Origin: Ardenticatenaceae bacterium | GTDB lineage: Bacteria; Chloroflexota; Anaerolineae; Promineifilales; Promineifilaceae | Assembly (NCBI GenBank): GCA_020634235.1 | Contig: JACKCB010000002.1 | Location: forward strand, 1,116,001 to 1,180,000 | DNA length: 64,000 bases | Direction: 5' to 3' | Shown here: piece by piece, positions 55,996-64,000 of the stretch | Position numbering within the stretch: position 1 is the stretch's first letter | Layout: the number at the start of each line of letters is the position of its first letter | Made by a program: the position numbers and the translations under genes | The notes under the pieces: model-generated | Told to the model about the DNA's origin: nothing | The model's input: the letters and a program-made list of their open reading frames with translations, nothing else | The model's database searches: none

Positions 55996-56745
55996 ATGTT
56001 GCCCATTCTCGGCCGCTACGGACCCTTTTTCCTTTACAGTTACACCGTCGTACTCAGCCTGGGAATTCTGGCCGGTCTTGGGTTAACGGCCTGGCAGGTG
56101 CGCTCCCGGCCGGGAACGGACCACACAGGTTGGCTAGATGCAGCCCTGGCCAGCCTGGCCGCCGCCATCCTGGGCGGCCGGATCGCCTTTGTGCTGGCCC
56201 ACGCCGCCTACTACCAGGCCCACCCGGCCGAGGCCTGGCAATTCTGGCAAGGCGGCTTGAGCGTTGATGGGGCTATCCCGGCCGGGATGGCTGGCCTCTG
56301 GTTATGGAGCCAGTTTCGCCGGCGCCCCTTCGTTCACGACGCCGATTGGCTCGCCCCGGCCGGGGCACTGCTGGCCTGTTTTGGCTGGCTGGCCTGCTGG
56401 CTGGCCGCCTGTGCCTATGGCCGGGAAAGCAGCCTGGGTCTCTTCACCGCCGACCTGCCCGATGCGTTTGGCGTGTGGGCCGTTCGCTACCAGACCCAAC
56501 TGCTGGGCTTCGTATACAGCCTGCTTGCCTTTGGCCTGGTCTGGTGGCAGCGCGGACGGCTCCGGCCGGGGCAGCTCTTCTGGCTCACCGTCGGCCTGAT
56601 CAGCACCGGCCGGGCATTGGTCAGCTTGTGGCGCGGCGATCCGGTGCCCCAATGGGGGGCGCTGCGGCTGGACACCCTGCTGGCCGCCGGCCTGGCCATC
56701 ACCGCCCTGGCCGGCTTCATCACCCAGCGCCGGGCAGCGCCATAA
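55996..56745 (+). CDS. Lgt-like prolipoprotein diacylglyceryl transferase homolog
   Basis: 249 residues with about seven membrane helices. The Lgt-type blocks GGRIAFVLAHAAYY, FWQGGLSVDGAIPAG and GWLACWLAACAYGRES are visible, but the classical HGG is VDGAI and the RxGN..NGE region is changed, so catalytic competence is uncertain. True Lgt attaches diacylglyceryl to lipobox Cys, which this genome's lipoproteins need. Whether this is the housekeeping copy cannot be told. The 254 bp before it, shared with ndh, hold no other gene. Confidence 0.75.
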   Translation: MLPILGRYGPFFLYSYTVVLSLGILAGLGLTAWQVRSRPGTDHTGWLDAALASLAAAILGGRIAFVLAHAAYYQAHPAEAWQFWQGGLSVDGAIPAGMAGLWLWSQFRRRPFVHDADWLAPAGALLACFGWLACWLAACAYGRESSLGLFTADLPDAFGVWAVRYQTQLLGFVYSLLAFGLVWWQRGRLRPGQLFWLTVGLISTGRALVSLWRGDPVPQWGALRLDTLLAAGLAITALAGFITQRRAAP

Positions 56746-56831
56746 ACCAACCGCGCCCGGCTGGACAAATCAACCAATCTCGGGTATGAACAGGCACACA
56801 CTGCCTGGAAAAAATACAGAAGGATTCATTC

Positions 56832-57629
56832 ATGCAAATTGCCATTAGCACCGCATCGCTCAGCCGCAACACCGTAGACGCCCTCACGCAGGCGGCGGCC
56901 CTCGGCTTTACCCACGTCGAGATCAACCTGCAAACCGACGAGTTCGACTACGGCTACCGGCGGCGCACCAACGCCCGCTTCTACCGCCAACTGCGCAAGC
57001 AGATCGACAACCTGGGGCTGCGCGTCTGGTCAGTGACCACCCCACCGCTCACCCAGGAGCAGATGTTTTACGAGCGGGCGCGCAAAGACATCTTGCTGTC
57101 GGCCGCCATCGCCGCCGGCATCCTGGGCGGACAGGTGTTCGTGGTCCGGCCAGCCGACATCTTCGTCAGCGAGATCACCTTTGAGAGCTACATCAACCAG
57201 AAGTTGGCCCCACCGGTGATTGAAGGCTACGATGATGCCTGGGCGCAAACGGTGAACCGGCATATGAGCATGGCCTTGCGCAACCAGAACCATTGGATTG
57301 GCGCGCTCCTAACTAATCAGAGCGAGCGGCTGGCCAAGGTAACGGGCGACCTGGCCATTGGCTGGGCCATGGATGTGCGCAGCGCGGCCAATCGCAGCGA
57401 CCTGGCCGGCTGGCTGGCGCTTAACGGTGAGCGGTTGGCAGTGGCCCACCTTTATGATTTTGTCGATGAGCAATACCGCCCCCCGCTGGGCGAAGAGTGG
57501 CGTGACTGGCTGCCGCAGTTGGCCCAAACCCGGCTGAAATGTGGCGTGATTCATGTGCCCCACCCGGCCGGGGCCGACGAACTGGCCCGCAGCCGCGACC
57601 ATCTGCAGCAAATCCTGGCCAGTTCATAG
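56832..57629 (+). CDS. TIM-barrel sugar-isomerase-like protein
   Basis: 265 residues. The start QIAISTASLSRNTVDALTQA and mid-region AIAAGILGGQVFVVRPADI fit the AP-endonuclease/xylose-isomerase-like fold, and GWAMDVRSAAN and AVAHLYDFVDEQ occupy the places of later strands. The metal-ligand residues are not clearly conserved. It is 43 bp before era and may be co-transcribed. Function unknown. Confidence 0.65.
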   Translation: MQIAISTASLSRNTVDALTQAAALGFTHVEINLQTDEFDYGYRRRTNARFYRQLRKQIDNLGLRVWSVTTPPLTQEQMFYERARKDILLSAAIAAGILGGQVFVVRPADIFVSEITFESYINQKLAPPVIEGYDDAWAQTVNRHMSMALRNQNHWIGALLTNQSERLAKVTGDLAIGWAMDVRSAANRSDLAGWLALNGERLAVAHLYDFVDEQYRPPLGEEWRDWLPQLAQTRLKCGVIHVPHPAGADELARSRDHLQQILASS

Positions 57630-57672
57630 GCCGGCAGCACCGCCGCCCTTGAGCAATGTAAAAGGTGACCCG

Positions 57673-58632
57673 ATGGCCCAAGACGACGCGAGCAACTTCG
57701 ATTTAACGTCGCTGCGGGAAGAGCAGCTTCCCGAAAACCATAAATCCGGCTTTGTGGCCGTCATTGGCCGCCCCAACGTGGGCAAGAGTACGGTGATGAA
57801 TGCGCTGCTCCACCAGAAAGTGGCCATCGTCTCCCACCGGCCGCAAACCACGCGCGTGCGCCAGTTAGGCATCATCACCGAACCGGATTACCAGATGATT
57901 TTTGTGGATACGCCGGGCATCATGCAGCCGCGCCACAAGCTGGATGAGTTCATGCTGAATACCGCCCTGGAAAGCCTGCGCGATGCCGACGTGATTCTGT
58001 GGTTGGTAGATGCCAGCGAGGCCCCCGGCCGGGGCGATCAATCCATCGCCGAACAACTCCAGCCGCTGGCCGGCCCCAGCAAAATCATCCTGGGCATCAA
58101 TAAAGCCGACCTGCTCACCCCCGACCAGGTACTGCCTCGTACCGACGCCTACCGGCAGATGCTGCCCCAAGCCCATAACTGGCTGCTCTTCTCCGCCCTC
58201 AAAGAGCGTGGCCTGGATGAACTGCTGCAAATGCTCGTCGACGCCCTACCCCAGGGACCACGCTACTACCCGGCCGACCAGGTCACCGACCTTTTCCTGC
58301 GCGACATTGCCGGCGAACTGGTCCGCGAGCAAATCTTGCAGCAGTTGCACGACGAAATCCCGCATGGCACCACCGTGCAGGTCACCGAATTCAAAGAGCG
58401 CCCCAACAACGTCACGTACATCGGGGCCACCATCTTTGTGGAGCGGGAGTCACACAAGCAGATCGTCATTGGCCGCCAGGGAGCGCAGTTACGCCAGATT
58501 GGCGCAGCCGCCCGCCAGGAAATCGAGCTTATGCTGGATGGCAAAGTCTTCCTGGAGCTGTGGGTGAAGGTAGAGCCTAAATGGCGGCGCAGCGACCAGG
58601 CCCTACAGCGCTTCGGCTACACCCGTGGGTGA
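57673..58632 (+). CDS. era: GTPase Era
   Basis: 319 residues. G1 GRPNVGKST (32-40), G3 DTPG, G4 NKAD and a C-terminal KH domain (VIGRQGAQLRQIG) are complete. Era helps mature 16S rRNA and assemble the small subunit. The start region has a 20-residue acidic extension relative to E. coli. ATG 57673 is preferred over a longer frame inside the upstream gene. Confidence 0.97.
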   Translation: MAQDDASNFDLTSLREEQLPENHKSGFVAVIGRPNVGKSTVMNALLHQKVAIVSHRPQTTRVRQLGIITEPDYQMIFVDTPGIMQPRHKLDEFMLNTALESLRDADVILWLVDASEAPGRGDQSIAEQLQPLAGPSKIILGINKADLLTPDQVLPRTDAYRQMLPQAHNWLLFSALKERGLDELLQMLVDALPQGPRYYPADQVTDLFLRDIAGELVREQILQQLHDEIPHGTTVQVTEFKERPNNVTYIGATIFVERESHKQIVIGRQGAQLRQIGAAARQEIELMLDGKVFLELWVKVEPKWRRSDQALQRFGYTRG

Positions 58633-58742
58633 GAAGTCAACAACTGCCAACACATCACGCCCCACCAATCCCAGCCAATTCTGCACCGATCCGGCGCAAA
58701 ATACGTAAAGCAGCACAGACCAATTGAGTTGGAGGGTTTGCA

Positions 58743-59789
58743 ATGTCCGCTGATATGCTTGACCGGCGCGGTTTTCTGAAGGCGCTGGCCCTAACCACGA
58801 CCGCCGCCGCGGCCACCGGCGGTGGCGCGGCGCTGCTGCTGCGCAACCATCAATCTGAAACCATCATCTCGGCTGTCGATCCGCTGCCCACCACGCCGCC
58901 GCTGTCCACGGCGGGCGTGGCCGCCCCGGCCGGGACCAGCAACGACCTCATCACCCGCCTGGCCGCCGCCCAATCAGAAAACGTCCGCCTGCAAGCCGAG
59001 CTGCTGGCGGCACAGCAGCGCGCAGCCGCATTAGAAGCCGCCAGCGGCAACGCCGGCCAGCTCAACGAAGCGCTGCAAGCCGAACTGGCCGCCGCCAACA
59101 ACCACGCCGGGCTGCTGGCCGGCCTCGTCACCCTATACGAGCAAATGGATGAGCTGGAATTGGGCGATGTACTACAGAACGGCCTGGCCGCTGTGAGCGA
59201 AGCCTTTGCCGACCTCACCGGCCGGGTACCCACCCTGGAAGAAGGATTAACCCTGGGGCAGCAGGCGCTGGACAACTTCGAGACCGAGATCCCACTGGTG
59301 GCCGCCGGCCGGGACTGGCTGCAAAGCCACCTGCTGCGCCTGGAAACCTTCTACCAGACCGCTGAAGCCGTGCTGGCCTCAGCCCTGGAAACCGGCGGCT
59401 CCTTCCTGGAAATGCTGGGCCGCTGGTTTGCCGACGTCCTGAAGTGGCTGCCCTTTGGCGTGGGCGACAAGGCGGCCAACGTGGTTACGGCGCTCACCGA
59501 CCTGCTGCAAGAGACGCCCAACACATTGACCGGCCTGCACGGCAACGTGGTCCAACCCCTGGACACCTGGCTGGCCAGCGCCAACGGCGACGAACGGCCG
59601 CTGCACAGCAAGCTGGTGAAGCCGCTGCGCGAACAGACCCTGGCCCCGGCCGGGGAAGTTGCCGCCCAGGTTCGCACAACCCACAACGCCTACCTGGCCC
59701 AACTGGCCGAGCCGGTGCAAACCACCGTCGCCCGCCGCCAGGCCATCCGCCAGCTCATCGCCCAATACCGCGAGAAATACCAGGTTTAG
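58743..59789 (+). CDS. Tat-exported coiled-coil protein
   Basis: 348 residues. The twin-arginine signal DRRGFLKALALT (7-18) is followed by a hydrophobic Ala-rich stretch. Residues about 65-110 form a coiled coil (Ala/Gln/Glu/Leu), and the rest is predicted helical with no known domain. The name Tat assumes export of a folded protein; no cofactor motif was seen. GAGG lies ten bases before ATG 58743. Function unknown. Confidence 0.7.
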   Translation: MSADMLDRRGFLKALALTTTAAAATGGGAALLLRNHQSETIISAVDPLPTTPPLSTAGVAAPAGTSNDLITRLAAAQSENVRLQAELLAAQQRAAALEAASGNAGQLNEALQAELAAANNHAGLLAGLVTLYEQMDELELGDVLQNGLAAVSEAFADLTGRVPTLEEGLTLGQQALDNFETEIPLVAAGRDWLQSHLLRLETFYQTAEAVLASALETGGSFLEMLGRWFADVLKWLPFGVGDKAANVVTALTDLLQETPNTLTGLHGNVVQPLDTWLASANGDERPLHSKLVKPLREQTLAPAGEVAAQVRTTHNAYLAQLAEPVQTTVARRQAIRQLIAQYREKYQV

Positions 59790-59835
59790 GGCAGCACCGG
59801 CCGCCAGCTTGCCACCTCAGCCCGCGCCACCGCCG

Positions 59836-60501
59836 CTAAAACCAGTCCGCCAGGCGCGCCGCCACGGCTGACAGCGAGGGCAGCACCGCCGACGCAAAGG
59901 GAAAATCATCCGCGCTGGTCGTGCCGTTGGGCACGGCAACCAGCGTCATTCCCGCGGCCACAGCCGCCTGCCCCCCCGGTACCGAATCCTCCAATGCCAG
60001 GCAGGTTGTTGGCGGCACGCCCAGTCGCGCGGCGGCCAGCAGATAGATATCGGGCGCTGGTTTGCCCTGCTGCACCTCTGTGCCGGCGGCAATGGCGCCA
60101 CGGGTGGGCCACAAACCAAGATGGTGCAGCACAAACTCGGCGTAATCGCGCGGGCTGGAGGTAGCCACGGCCCAGGGAATCGCTCGCCGGGCCAGCGTGG
60201 CGTGCAGCTCATGCAGGCCGGGCATAGCCGGCACCCCCTGTCGCCAGCGTGCCGTCCAGCGGTTGTGTTTCAGGGCGGCCAATTCGGCCGCTGTCAGGGG
60301 CATGGGGTAAAGCTCTAGCAGCAGTTGGGCGCTGAAGTCGGTGCGCCGCCCGACAATGCGCGCATACGCGGCCGGGCTAAGCTCGTGCCCGTACTGGCGC
60401 AAAATGCCGGCCCAAATCTGCTGTGCCAGGGGTTCGCTGTCAACCATCAGGCCATCCATGTCAAAGACGATGGCCCTGAGGGAAAGCGTTGTTGTTGACA
60501 T
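59836..60501 (-). CDS. HAD-superfamily phosphatase (beta-phosphoglucomutase-like)
   Basis: 221 residues. Motif I FDMDGLMVDSEP, motif II ATSSPRDY, motif III Lys in GKPAPDIY and motif IV LEDSVPGG are all present, the DhaG/GPP-like subgroup. It hydrolyses a small phosphomonoester. ATG 60501 matches the family start, 24 codons inside the open frame. Confidence 0.9.
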   Translation of the reverse strand: MSTTTLSLRAIVFDMDGLMVDSEPLAQQIWAGILRQYGHELSPAAYARIVGRRTDFSAQLLLELYPMPLTAAELAALKHNRWTARWRQGVPAMPGLHELHATLARRAIPWAVATSSPRDYAEFVLHHLGLWPTRGAIAAGTEVQQGKPAPDIYLLAAARLGVPPTTCLALEDSVPGGQAAVAAGMTLVAVPNGTTSADDFPFASAVLPSLSAVAARLADWF

Positions 60502-60571
60502 AAGCGTGTATCCAGAGAACGGCAGGGTGGCGGCTGACCAGCGCACGCCAGGGTGACATGCGCCCATTAGC

Positions 60572-60602
60572 AAAAAGGCTTTCCGGGTTGGAAAGCCTTT
60601 TT
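60572..60602. terminator. Bidirectional terminator
   Basis: AAAAAGGCTTTCC, loop GGGTT, GGAAAGCCTTTTT: a 13-base perfect stem with A- and T-runs on both sides. It terminates the 60622 gene on the minus strand. Confidence 0.85.
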
Positions 60603-60621
60603 ATTCAGGGTAGGGTCAGGG

Positions 60622-60936
60622 CTAACCGGCCGGGAGTTCTTGTTCTTGCGCCAGCCCCCGAATCACAAATTCCGGCCGCCGCGTCCAGGTACGGTTCAGG
60701 ACCGTTTTCATGGGCACGGTCAAGGTTACCCGGCCGGAGGACTCGCCACGCTCGGCGAAAAAGTCCGTGGGAATGTAATAGGTCATGCCCAGGTCGAAAT
60801 TCTCCACTTCAACGTAGGCGGCATAGAACAACAGATCCGGCTGGGCTTCGTCCGGGCGTTCGTAGTAGTGGTGTGCTACGCCTAACCGCTGGCCATCCGA
60901 TGTCCAGACCTCATCTTGGTAGTTAATTGGCAACAT
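60622..60936 (-). CDS. Hypothetical PRC-barrel-like small protein
   Basis: 104 residues, beta-rich. The opening INYQDEVWTSDGQRLGVAHH resembles PRC-barrel-like proteins, which bind RNA or other proteins, but similarity is weak. GGAGG stands close before ATG 60936 and a strong terminator follows, so it is a genuine single-gene unit. Function unknown. Confidence 0.65.
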   Translation of the reverse strand: MLPINYQDEVWTSDGQRLGVAHHYYERPDEAQPDLLFYAAYVEVENFDLGMTYYIPTDFFAERGESSGRVTLTVPMKTVLNRTWTRRPEFVIRGLAQEQELPAG

Positions 60937-61070
60937 GCTAAATCCTCCTGCAATTCCTCTTGCAAAACCAACAACGCAAGCACACTAGGAATGCGTCTAC
61001 ACCCCCGTTTGGGCCGGCGCAACCCGGCCGGGGCTACCCTCAATAATAACATGCCTACCCCCGCTGTGCA

Positions 61071-62996
61071 TCACGTTTCCGGCCAATCAACGCCTGGCGG
61101 CGTCCCGGCCGGGGGCGGCGCGGCGTCCCCCGGTCCCCCCGGCCGGGTCATCTGAAAGCGTAACTGCACCCGGCCAATATGAACCACGTCCCCCTCCTGC
61201 AAAATATGGGGGGCCAGGCCGAGGCGGTTAAAGTTCAGGTACGTGCCACTGGCGCTGCCCTCGTCATACAGCCAGTACTCGCCCTTGCGCAGGCGAATGC
61301 GGGCATGCAGCCGCGAAACACTCTGGTCGGCCAGGGGCACCTGCACCAGCTTCGGATCACGGCCAATGCTGATGTTGTCGCCCAGCAGCGGGATAGGTTT
61401 GCTGTGTTCCGGTCCATTTTGCAGCACCACCAGGCACGGCCCCTGGCCACTATCGGCCACCCCGGCCGGGAGCGGCGACAAACCCCGTTCTTCCAGCAGC
61501 TCGGCCAGTGATGGCTCTGGGGCGGCCCCCGGCCGGGAGCGGCGGCGGCGCAGCGTGAGCAAAACACCCAGCAGCAGCACAAACAGCCCCAACAACCCCA
61601 GGCCAAACAGCCAGGTCGGGTTGCGCTCCAGCACCGAAAGCGCCGGCGGCAGGTCAGGCACGGACGTGGGCGTCGGCGGCGACGGGGTTGCCGTGGGCGC
61701 GGCCGGCCGGGTCACGGTCACCGTCACCGTCACCGGTTCGCTGGCTGTCTCCCGGCCGGTGCTGTCAGTTACCTGGATGGCCAGGCTGTAACTGCCCTCA
61801 TCCAGGCCGGAGATGTCCCAATCCAACCGCAGGCGGCCAGTGGTATCCACTACCGGCGGCGACAGCGGGCGCTGCGCCTCACCATCCACCAGCACCACCA
61901 CCTCGGCCAGTTCCAACGGCTGCCCGGGCCAGGTAATCTGCGCCTCCAGCGTTTGCACCGTCGGCTGCAAATCGGCCAGCGGCGTGTTGGGCTGCATACC
62001 GGCCCGGCGGATACTGGCCTCGTCCCACCGGATCACAATCTCCGGCGAGATGAGTTCCAGCGACAGGGTGGCCTCGGCTTGCAGCGCCCCCAGGCCCACT
62101 TGCAGCGCATACTCACCCGACTCGGTCTGCGGCGACTGGTAGGCGAGCTGGGTCTGGCTGGCGTTAGCCTGGAGCTGGCCAAAGAGCGGGTCGGCATCTG
62201 GCGCGTTGGGCATGTGCAGGGCGCTGCCCAACGTTGGCCCGGTGAGGCGGGTGACGTTGGCCAGCTCAGTTTCATCGACCCGCGCCCCCAGGATGAGGGC
62301 CAGGATGGGAACCTGGCCGGCCTGGGCCTCGGCAGCTATCTCGTCGATAGCCGCCCCCCAGTCGGATTCGGCCCCGTCGGTGAGGAGCACAATGGCCGGG
62401 AAGCGTTCGGAGCCGGCGGCGGCATAGGTCGCGGCCTGGGTCAGGGCCAGCGACAGCAGGTCGGGCAGGGGGGCGGTGTTGGGCAGGATGTCGGGGGCGT
62501 AGGCTTCGATGGCGTCGCTGAGGTCACCCGGCCGGGTCTCGTCTTGGACCAGAAATTCGCTGCCACTCACCCCGGCCGGGACCACCACACTGACGTGGTC
62601 TTGCTCCTCCAGGCTCATGTACTGCGTGGCAAAGCGAATAAGGCTGGCCGTGGCCTTGCTCAGGCGGGTCTGGCTGCCGTTGTCATCCACACTGAACATG
62701 GCGGCGTTGGCGTCTAGCACAAAGATAACGTCCAACCCGGCCGGGACATCGGCCAGCGTGAAATCAGTTACCGGCACCCCCGCCTCGCGCAAAGTCAACC
62801 CGGCCGGGTCGGCAAGCCGCTGGCTCTGCCCATCCGTGGCAATGAGATTTAGCCGCACCGTGGGGAAATCGGCCGCATCCACCCCGGTGATGCGCAAGCG
62901 GCCATCCGCCGCCTCCTGCGCCCCCACAGCGTGGGCAAATAGCAGGCTAATCACCAGAAACAGCCCCACCCACCTGAAAACGCGTCGTTGTATCAT
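61071..62996 (-). CDS. vWA-FHA membrane protein
   Basis: 641 residues. Signal peptide (1-26), vWA domain (about 75-290), an Ig-like middle part with Pro/Thr linker, a membrane helix (about 465-490), and a C-terminal FHA domain (about 545-625) with ISIGRDPKLVQV and SVSRLHARI. The MIDAS DxSxS is replaced by DANAA, so metal-dependent binding is doubtful. The FHA domain should read phosphothreonine in the cytosol. The neighbour at 63181 is a divergent vWA gene; the two likely function together. At least eight palindrome copies lie in it. Confidence 0.85.
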   Translation of the reverse strand: MIQRRVFRWVGLFLVISLLFAHAVGAQEAADGRLRITGVDAADFPTVRLNLIATDGQSQRLADPAGLTLREAGVPVTDFTLADVPAGLDVIFVLDANAAMFSVDDNGSQTRLSKATASLIRFATQYMSLEEQDHVSVVVPAGVSGSEFLVQDETRPGDLSDAIEAYAPDILPNTAPLPDLLSLALTQAATYAAAGSERFPAIVLLTDGAESDWGAAIDEIAAEAQAGQVPILALILGARVDETELANVTRLTGPTLGSALHMPNAPDADPLFGQLQANASQTQLAYQSPQTESGEYALQVGLGALQAEATLSLELISPEIVIRWDEASIRRAGMQPNTPLADLQPTVQTLEAQITWPGQPLELAEVVVLVDGEAQRPLSPPVVDTTGRLRLDWDISGLDEGSYSLAIQVTDSTGRETASEPVTVTVTVTRPAAPTATPSPPTPTSVPDLPPALSVLERNPTWLFGLGLLGLFVLLLGVLLTLRRRRSRPGAAPEPSLAELLEERGLSPLPAGVADSGQGPCLVVLQNGPEHSKPIPLLGDNISIGRDPKLVQVPLADQSVSRLHARIRLRKGEYWLYDEGSASGTYLNFNRLGLAPHILQEGDVVHIGRVQLRFQMTRPGGPGDAAPPPAGTPPGVDWPET

Positions 62997-63060
62997 ATGT
63001 TTGCTGCTCACGATGGCTTCATGCCTGGTTGCCCAGTCTGGCAACCGGCAGCAACAACCA

Positions 63061-63089
63061 TTTACGTTCTGCTCTCAGTTTGTTATTAT
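63061..63089 (+). promoter_or_regulatory. Promoter of the 63181 gene
   Basis: TTTACG (63061-63066), 17 bp, TATTAT (63084-63089). The sequence TATTATA also gives a TATAAT on the minus strand (63085-63090) that could serve the divergent gene. Confidence 0.4.
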
Positions 63090-63180
63090 ACGAACAGGCC
63101 AGACAAAAGCACAGTCGCCCGCGGCGGCCGTTCACCAGACAGCGTTTGCGCATTCACCACCAGAATAAAGGGATATTCGC

Positions 63181-64000
63181 ATGGCAGCATCCAAAAAGCG
63201 GCAAAAGGTCTTGTGGGGTATGGTTTGGTTATGTGCCTTGTGGCTATGGGGTGGGGCCTTGCTGGGGCCAGCCCAGGCGCAAGAGCCAGAGCCAGAACAG
63301 ACCGGCACCCCGGACGATACCACCACGTCGGCCGAGCAGGCCGGCTCGCCAGGCAGCATCCTTTTCCTCACGGAGACGGACAGCAGCAGCTTGCCAACCG
63401 TCGGGCTGCGGGTGTATGGCATTGCTGGTGATGGGCAGGCCCTGGACCCCACCACAGATGCCATTACGATCCGCCACAACGGCGAGGTGGTCATTCCCGA
63501 ATCGGCGGCGCAAGTGCCGGTGGGCACGCTCACCATCTTCCTGGTGGACCTGACGCCCGGCGTGGAAGACCAGATTGACGCCGTTCAGGGGCTGATTGAG
63601 CAGTATGCCAGCAGCGGCAACATGGTAGAGCAGGTCGATTACGTGGCCATTTATCGGGTGGCCGAAAGCTCGGCCGTGCAGTTGATGCCGCCCGACCGTT
63701 TTTACAATAGTGTGCGCAACTTTTTCGTCACCCCGCTAGCCACCCAGAGCGGCCCCACGGCACTCATTGACAGCCTGCTGCAACTGCTGGACCAGGTGGA
63801 GAGTATCAAGCCGGAGCCGGCCCTGGCGGCCAACATTGTGGTGATTACCGATGGCACCGACCCGGTTAGCACGCAGGCGCGGGATAGCGTGGCCCCCAAA
63901 GCGGCCAGCCTGGGAATTCCGCTGCATACCGTTGGCCTGACCAACAGCAACCTGAACGCCACGCAGCAGGACAATGGGCACGCCTACCTGGCCAGCCTGT
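63181..64000 (+). CDS. vWA-domain surface protein, 3' end missing
   Basis: 273 codons are visible and the frame is open at the window end. A signal peptide (about 9-34, ending PAQAQ), a Pro/Glu/Thr linker, then a vWA fold: TLTIFLVDLTPGVED for the first strand and NIVVITDGTDPV for the fourth. The MIDAS serines are absent as in the divergent neighbour. AAGGGA precedes ATG 63181. Its head-to-head position suggests co-regulation with the vWA-FHA gene. Confidence 0.8.
   Translation, partial: MAASKKRQKVLWGMVWLCALWLWGGALLGPAQAQEPEPEQTGTPDDTTTSAEQAGSPGSILFLTETDSSSLPTVGLRVYGIAGDGQALDPTTDAITIRHNGEVVIPESAAQVPVGTLTIFLVDLTPGVEDQIDAVQGLIEQYASSGNMVEQVDYVAIYRVAESSAVQLMPPDRFYNSVRNFFVTPLATQSGPTALIDSLLQLLDQVESIKPEPALAANIVVITDGTDPVSTQARDSVAPKAASLGIPLHTVGLTNSNLNATQQDNGHAYLASL

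Larger units (their letters stand above)
957..62803. repeat. Dispersed 10-bp palindrome CCCGGCCGGG, about 114 copies
   Basis: By a hand scan I count about 16, 20, 18, 17, 20 and 23 perfect copies in six consecutive segments (0-10, 10-20.6, 20.6-30.8, 30.8-40.1, 40.1-50.7 and 50.7-64 kb). Many carry one further C or G on each side, and 9-base variants are common as well. Copies lie in genes of both strands and in spacers, for example 957-966, 38568-38577, 44732-44741 and 44747-44756. The count may be off by a few. Confidence 0.9.

Noticed and set aside
1..64000. tRNA, rRNA, insertion sequences or prophage
   Set aside because: No T-loop consensus, no rRNA-like stretch, no transposase or integrase and no terminal inverted repeats were seen.

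Overview
The window looks like chromosomal DNA of a high-G+C bacterium, most probably a Chloroflexota relative of the Anaerolineae/Caldilineae type. That placement is an inference from gene content and style: Ala/Pro/Thr-rich lipoproteins and Tat or vWA surface proteins, a MEMO-like protein, a PIG-V-like mannosyltransferase, a PYROXD2-like oxidoreductase beside a GcvT-like protein, a PucC-family carrier, and a NarX/NarL fusion. No rRNA, tRNA, CRISPR array, transposase or phage gene was recognised. Most genes are ordinary chromosomal ones.

Layout. 1-9.6 kb: truncated fabH, two paralogous secreted HEXXH metalloproteases, a YtxH-like protein, a lone Nfu N-terminal domain, a 2H phosphoesterase, and mutS behind a dual-specificity phosphatase. 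9.6-10.1 kb: a 0.5-kb regulatory region with a structured minus-strand leader, a plus-strand promoter and six 11-bp direct repeats. 10.1-13.1 kb: a 1000-residue histidine kinase fused to its own DNA-binding response regulator. 13.1-24.7 kb: a menA-like prenyltransferase, PIG-V-like mannosyltransferase, tandem GNAT, two GT4 glycosyltransferases, a di-heme peroxidase, a methyltransferase and an inositol monophosphatase. 24.7-36.7 kb: an M1 peptidase, MEMO, PAF-acetylhydrolase-like hydrolase, YbaK, two stand-alone receiver proteins, the GcvT/PYROXD2 pair, an MBL hydrolase and FolD. 36.8-42.8 kb: HemW, a histidine-kinase remnant, an NfeD-type protease overlapping a biotin-carrier gene, an M24 peptidase and a glycosidase-like lipoprotein. 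42.8-45.6 kb: a tight four-gene minus-strand operon with an attenuator-like leader. 46-53.7 kb: a zinc-ribbon membrane protein, UroD-family protein, PucC-like carrier and its neighbouring HTH regulator, DUF2332, thiolase and IlvE. 53.9-64 kb: MgsA, NDH-2, Lgt-like protein, a TIM-barrel protein, Era, a Tat protein, a HAD phosphatase and two divergent vWA proteins, the last cut by the window end.

The most striking signal is not a gene. The 10-bp palindrome CCCGGCCGGG occurs about 114 times by my hand count, roughly once per 560 bp, where chance predicts less than one. It lies in coding and non-coding DNA and in all reading frames, so it behaves like a lineage-specific highly iterated palindrome comparable in pattern to cyanobacterial HIP1.

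Functionally the window mixes housekeeping (fatty-acid initiation, mismatch repair, folate, heme chaperone, Era, BCAA transamination), a menaquinone-type respiratory component (MenA-like, NDH-2, di-heme peroxidase), cell-surface proteins and glycan assembly, and dispersed signalling. Start sites were moved inward from the longest open frame wherever a Shine-Dalgarno, the family N-terminus or gene overlap favoured it.
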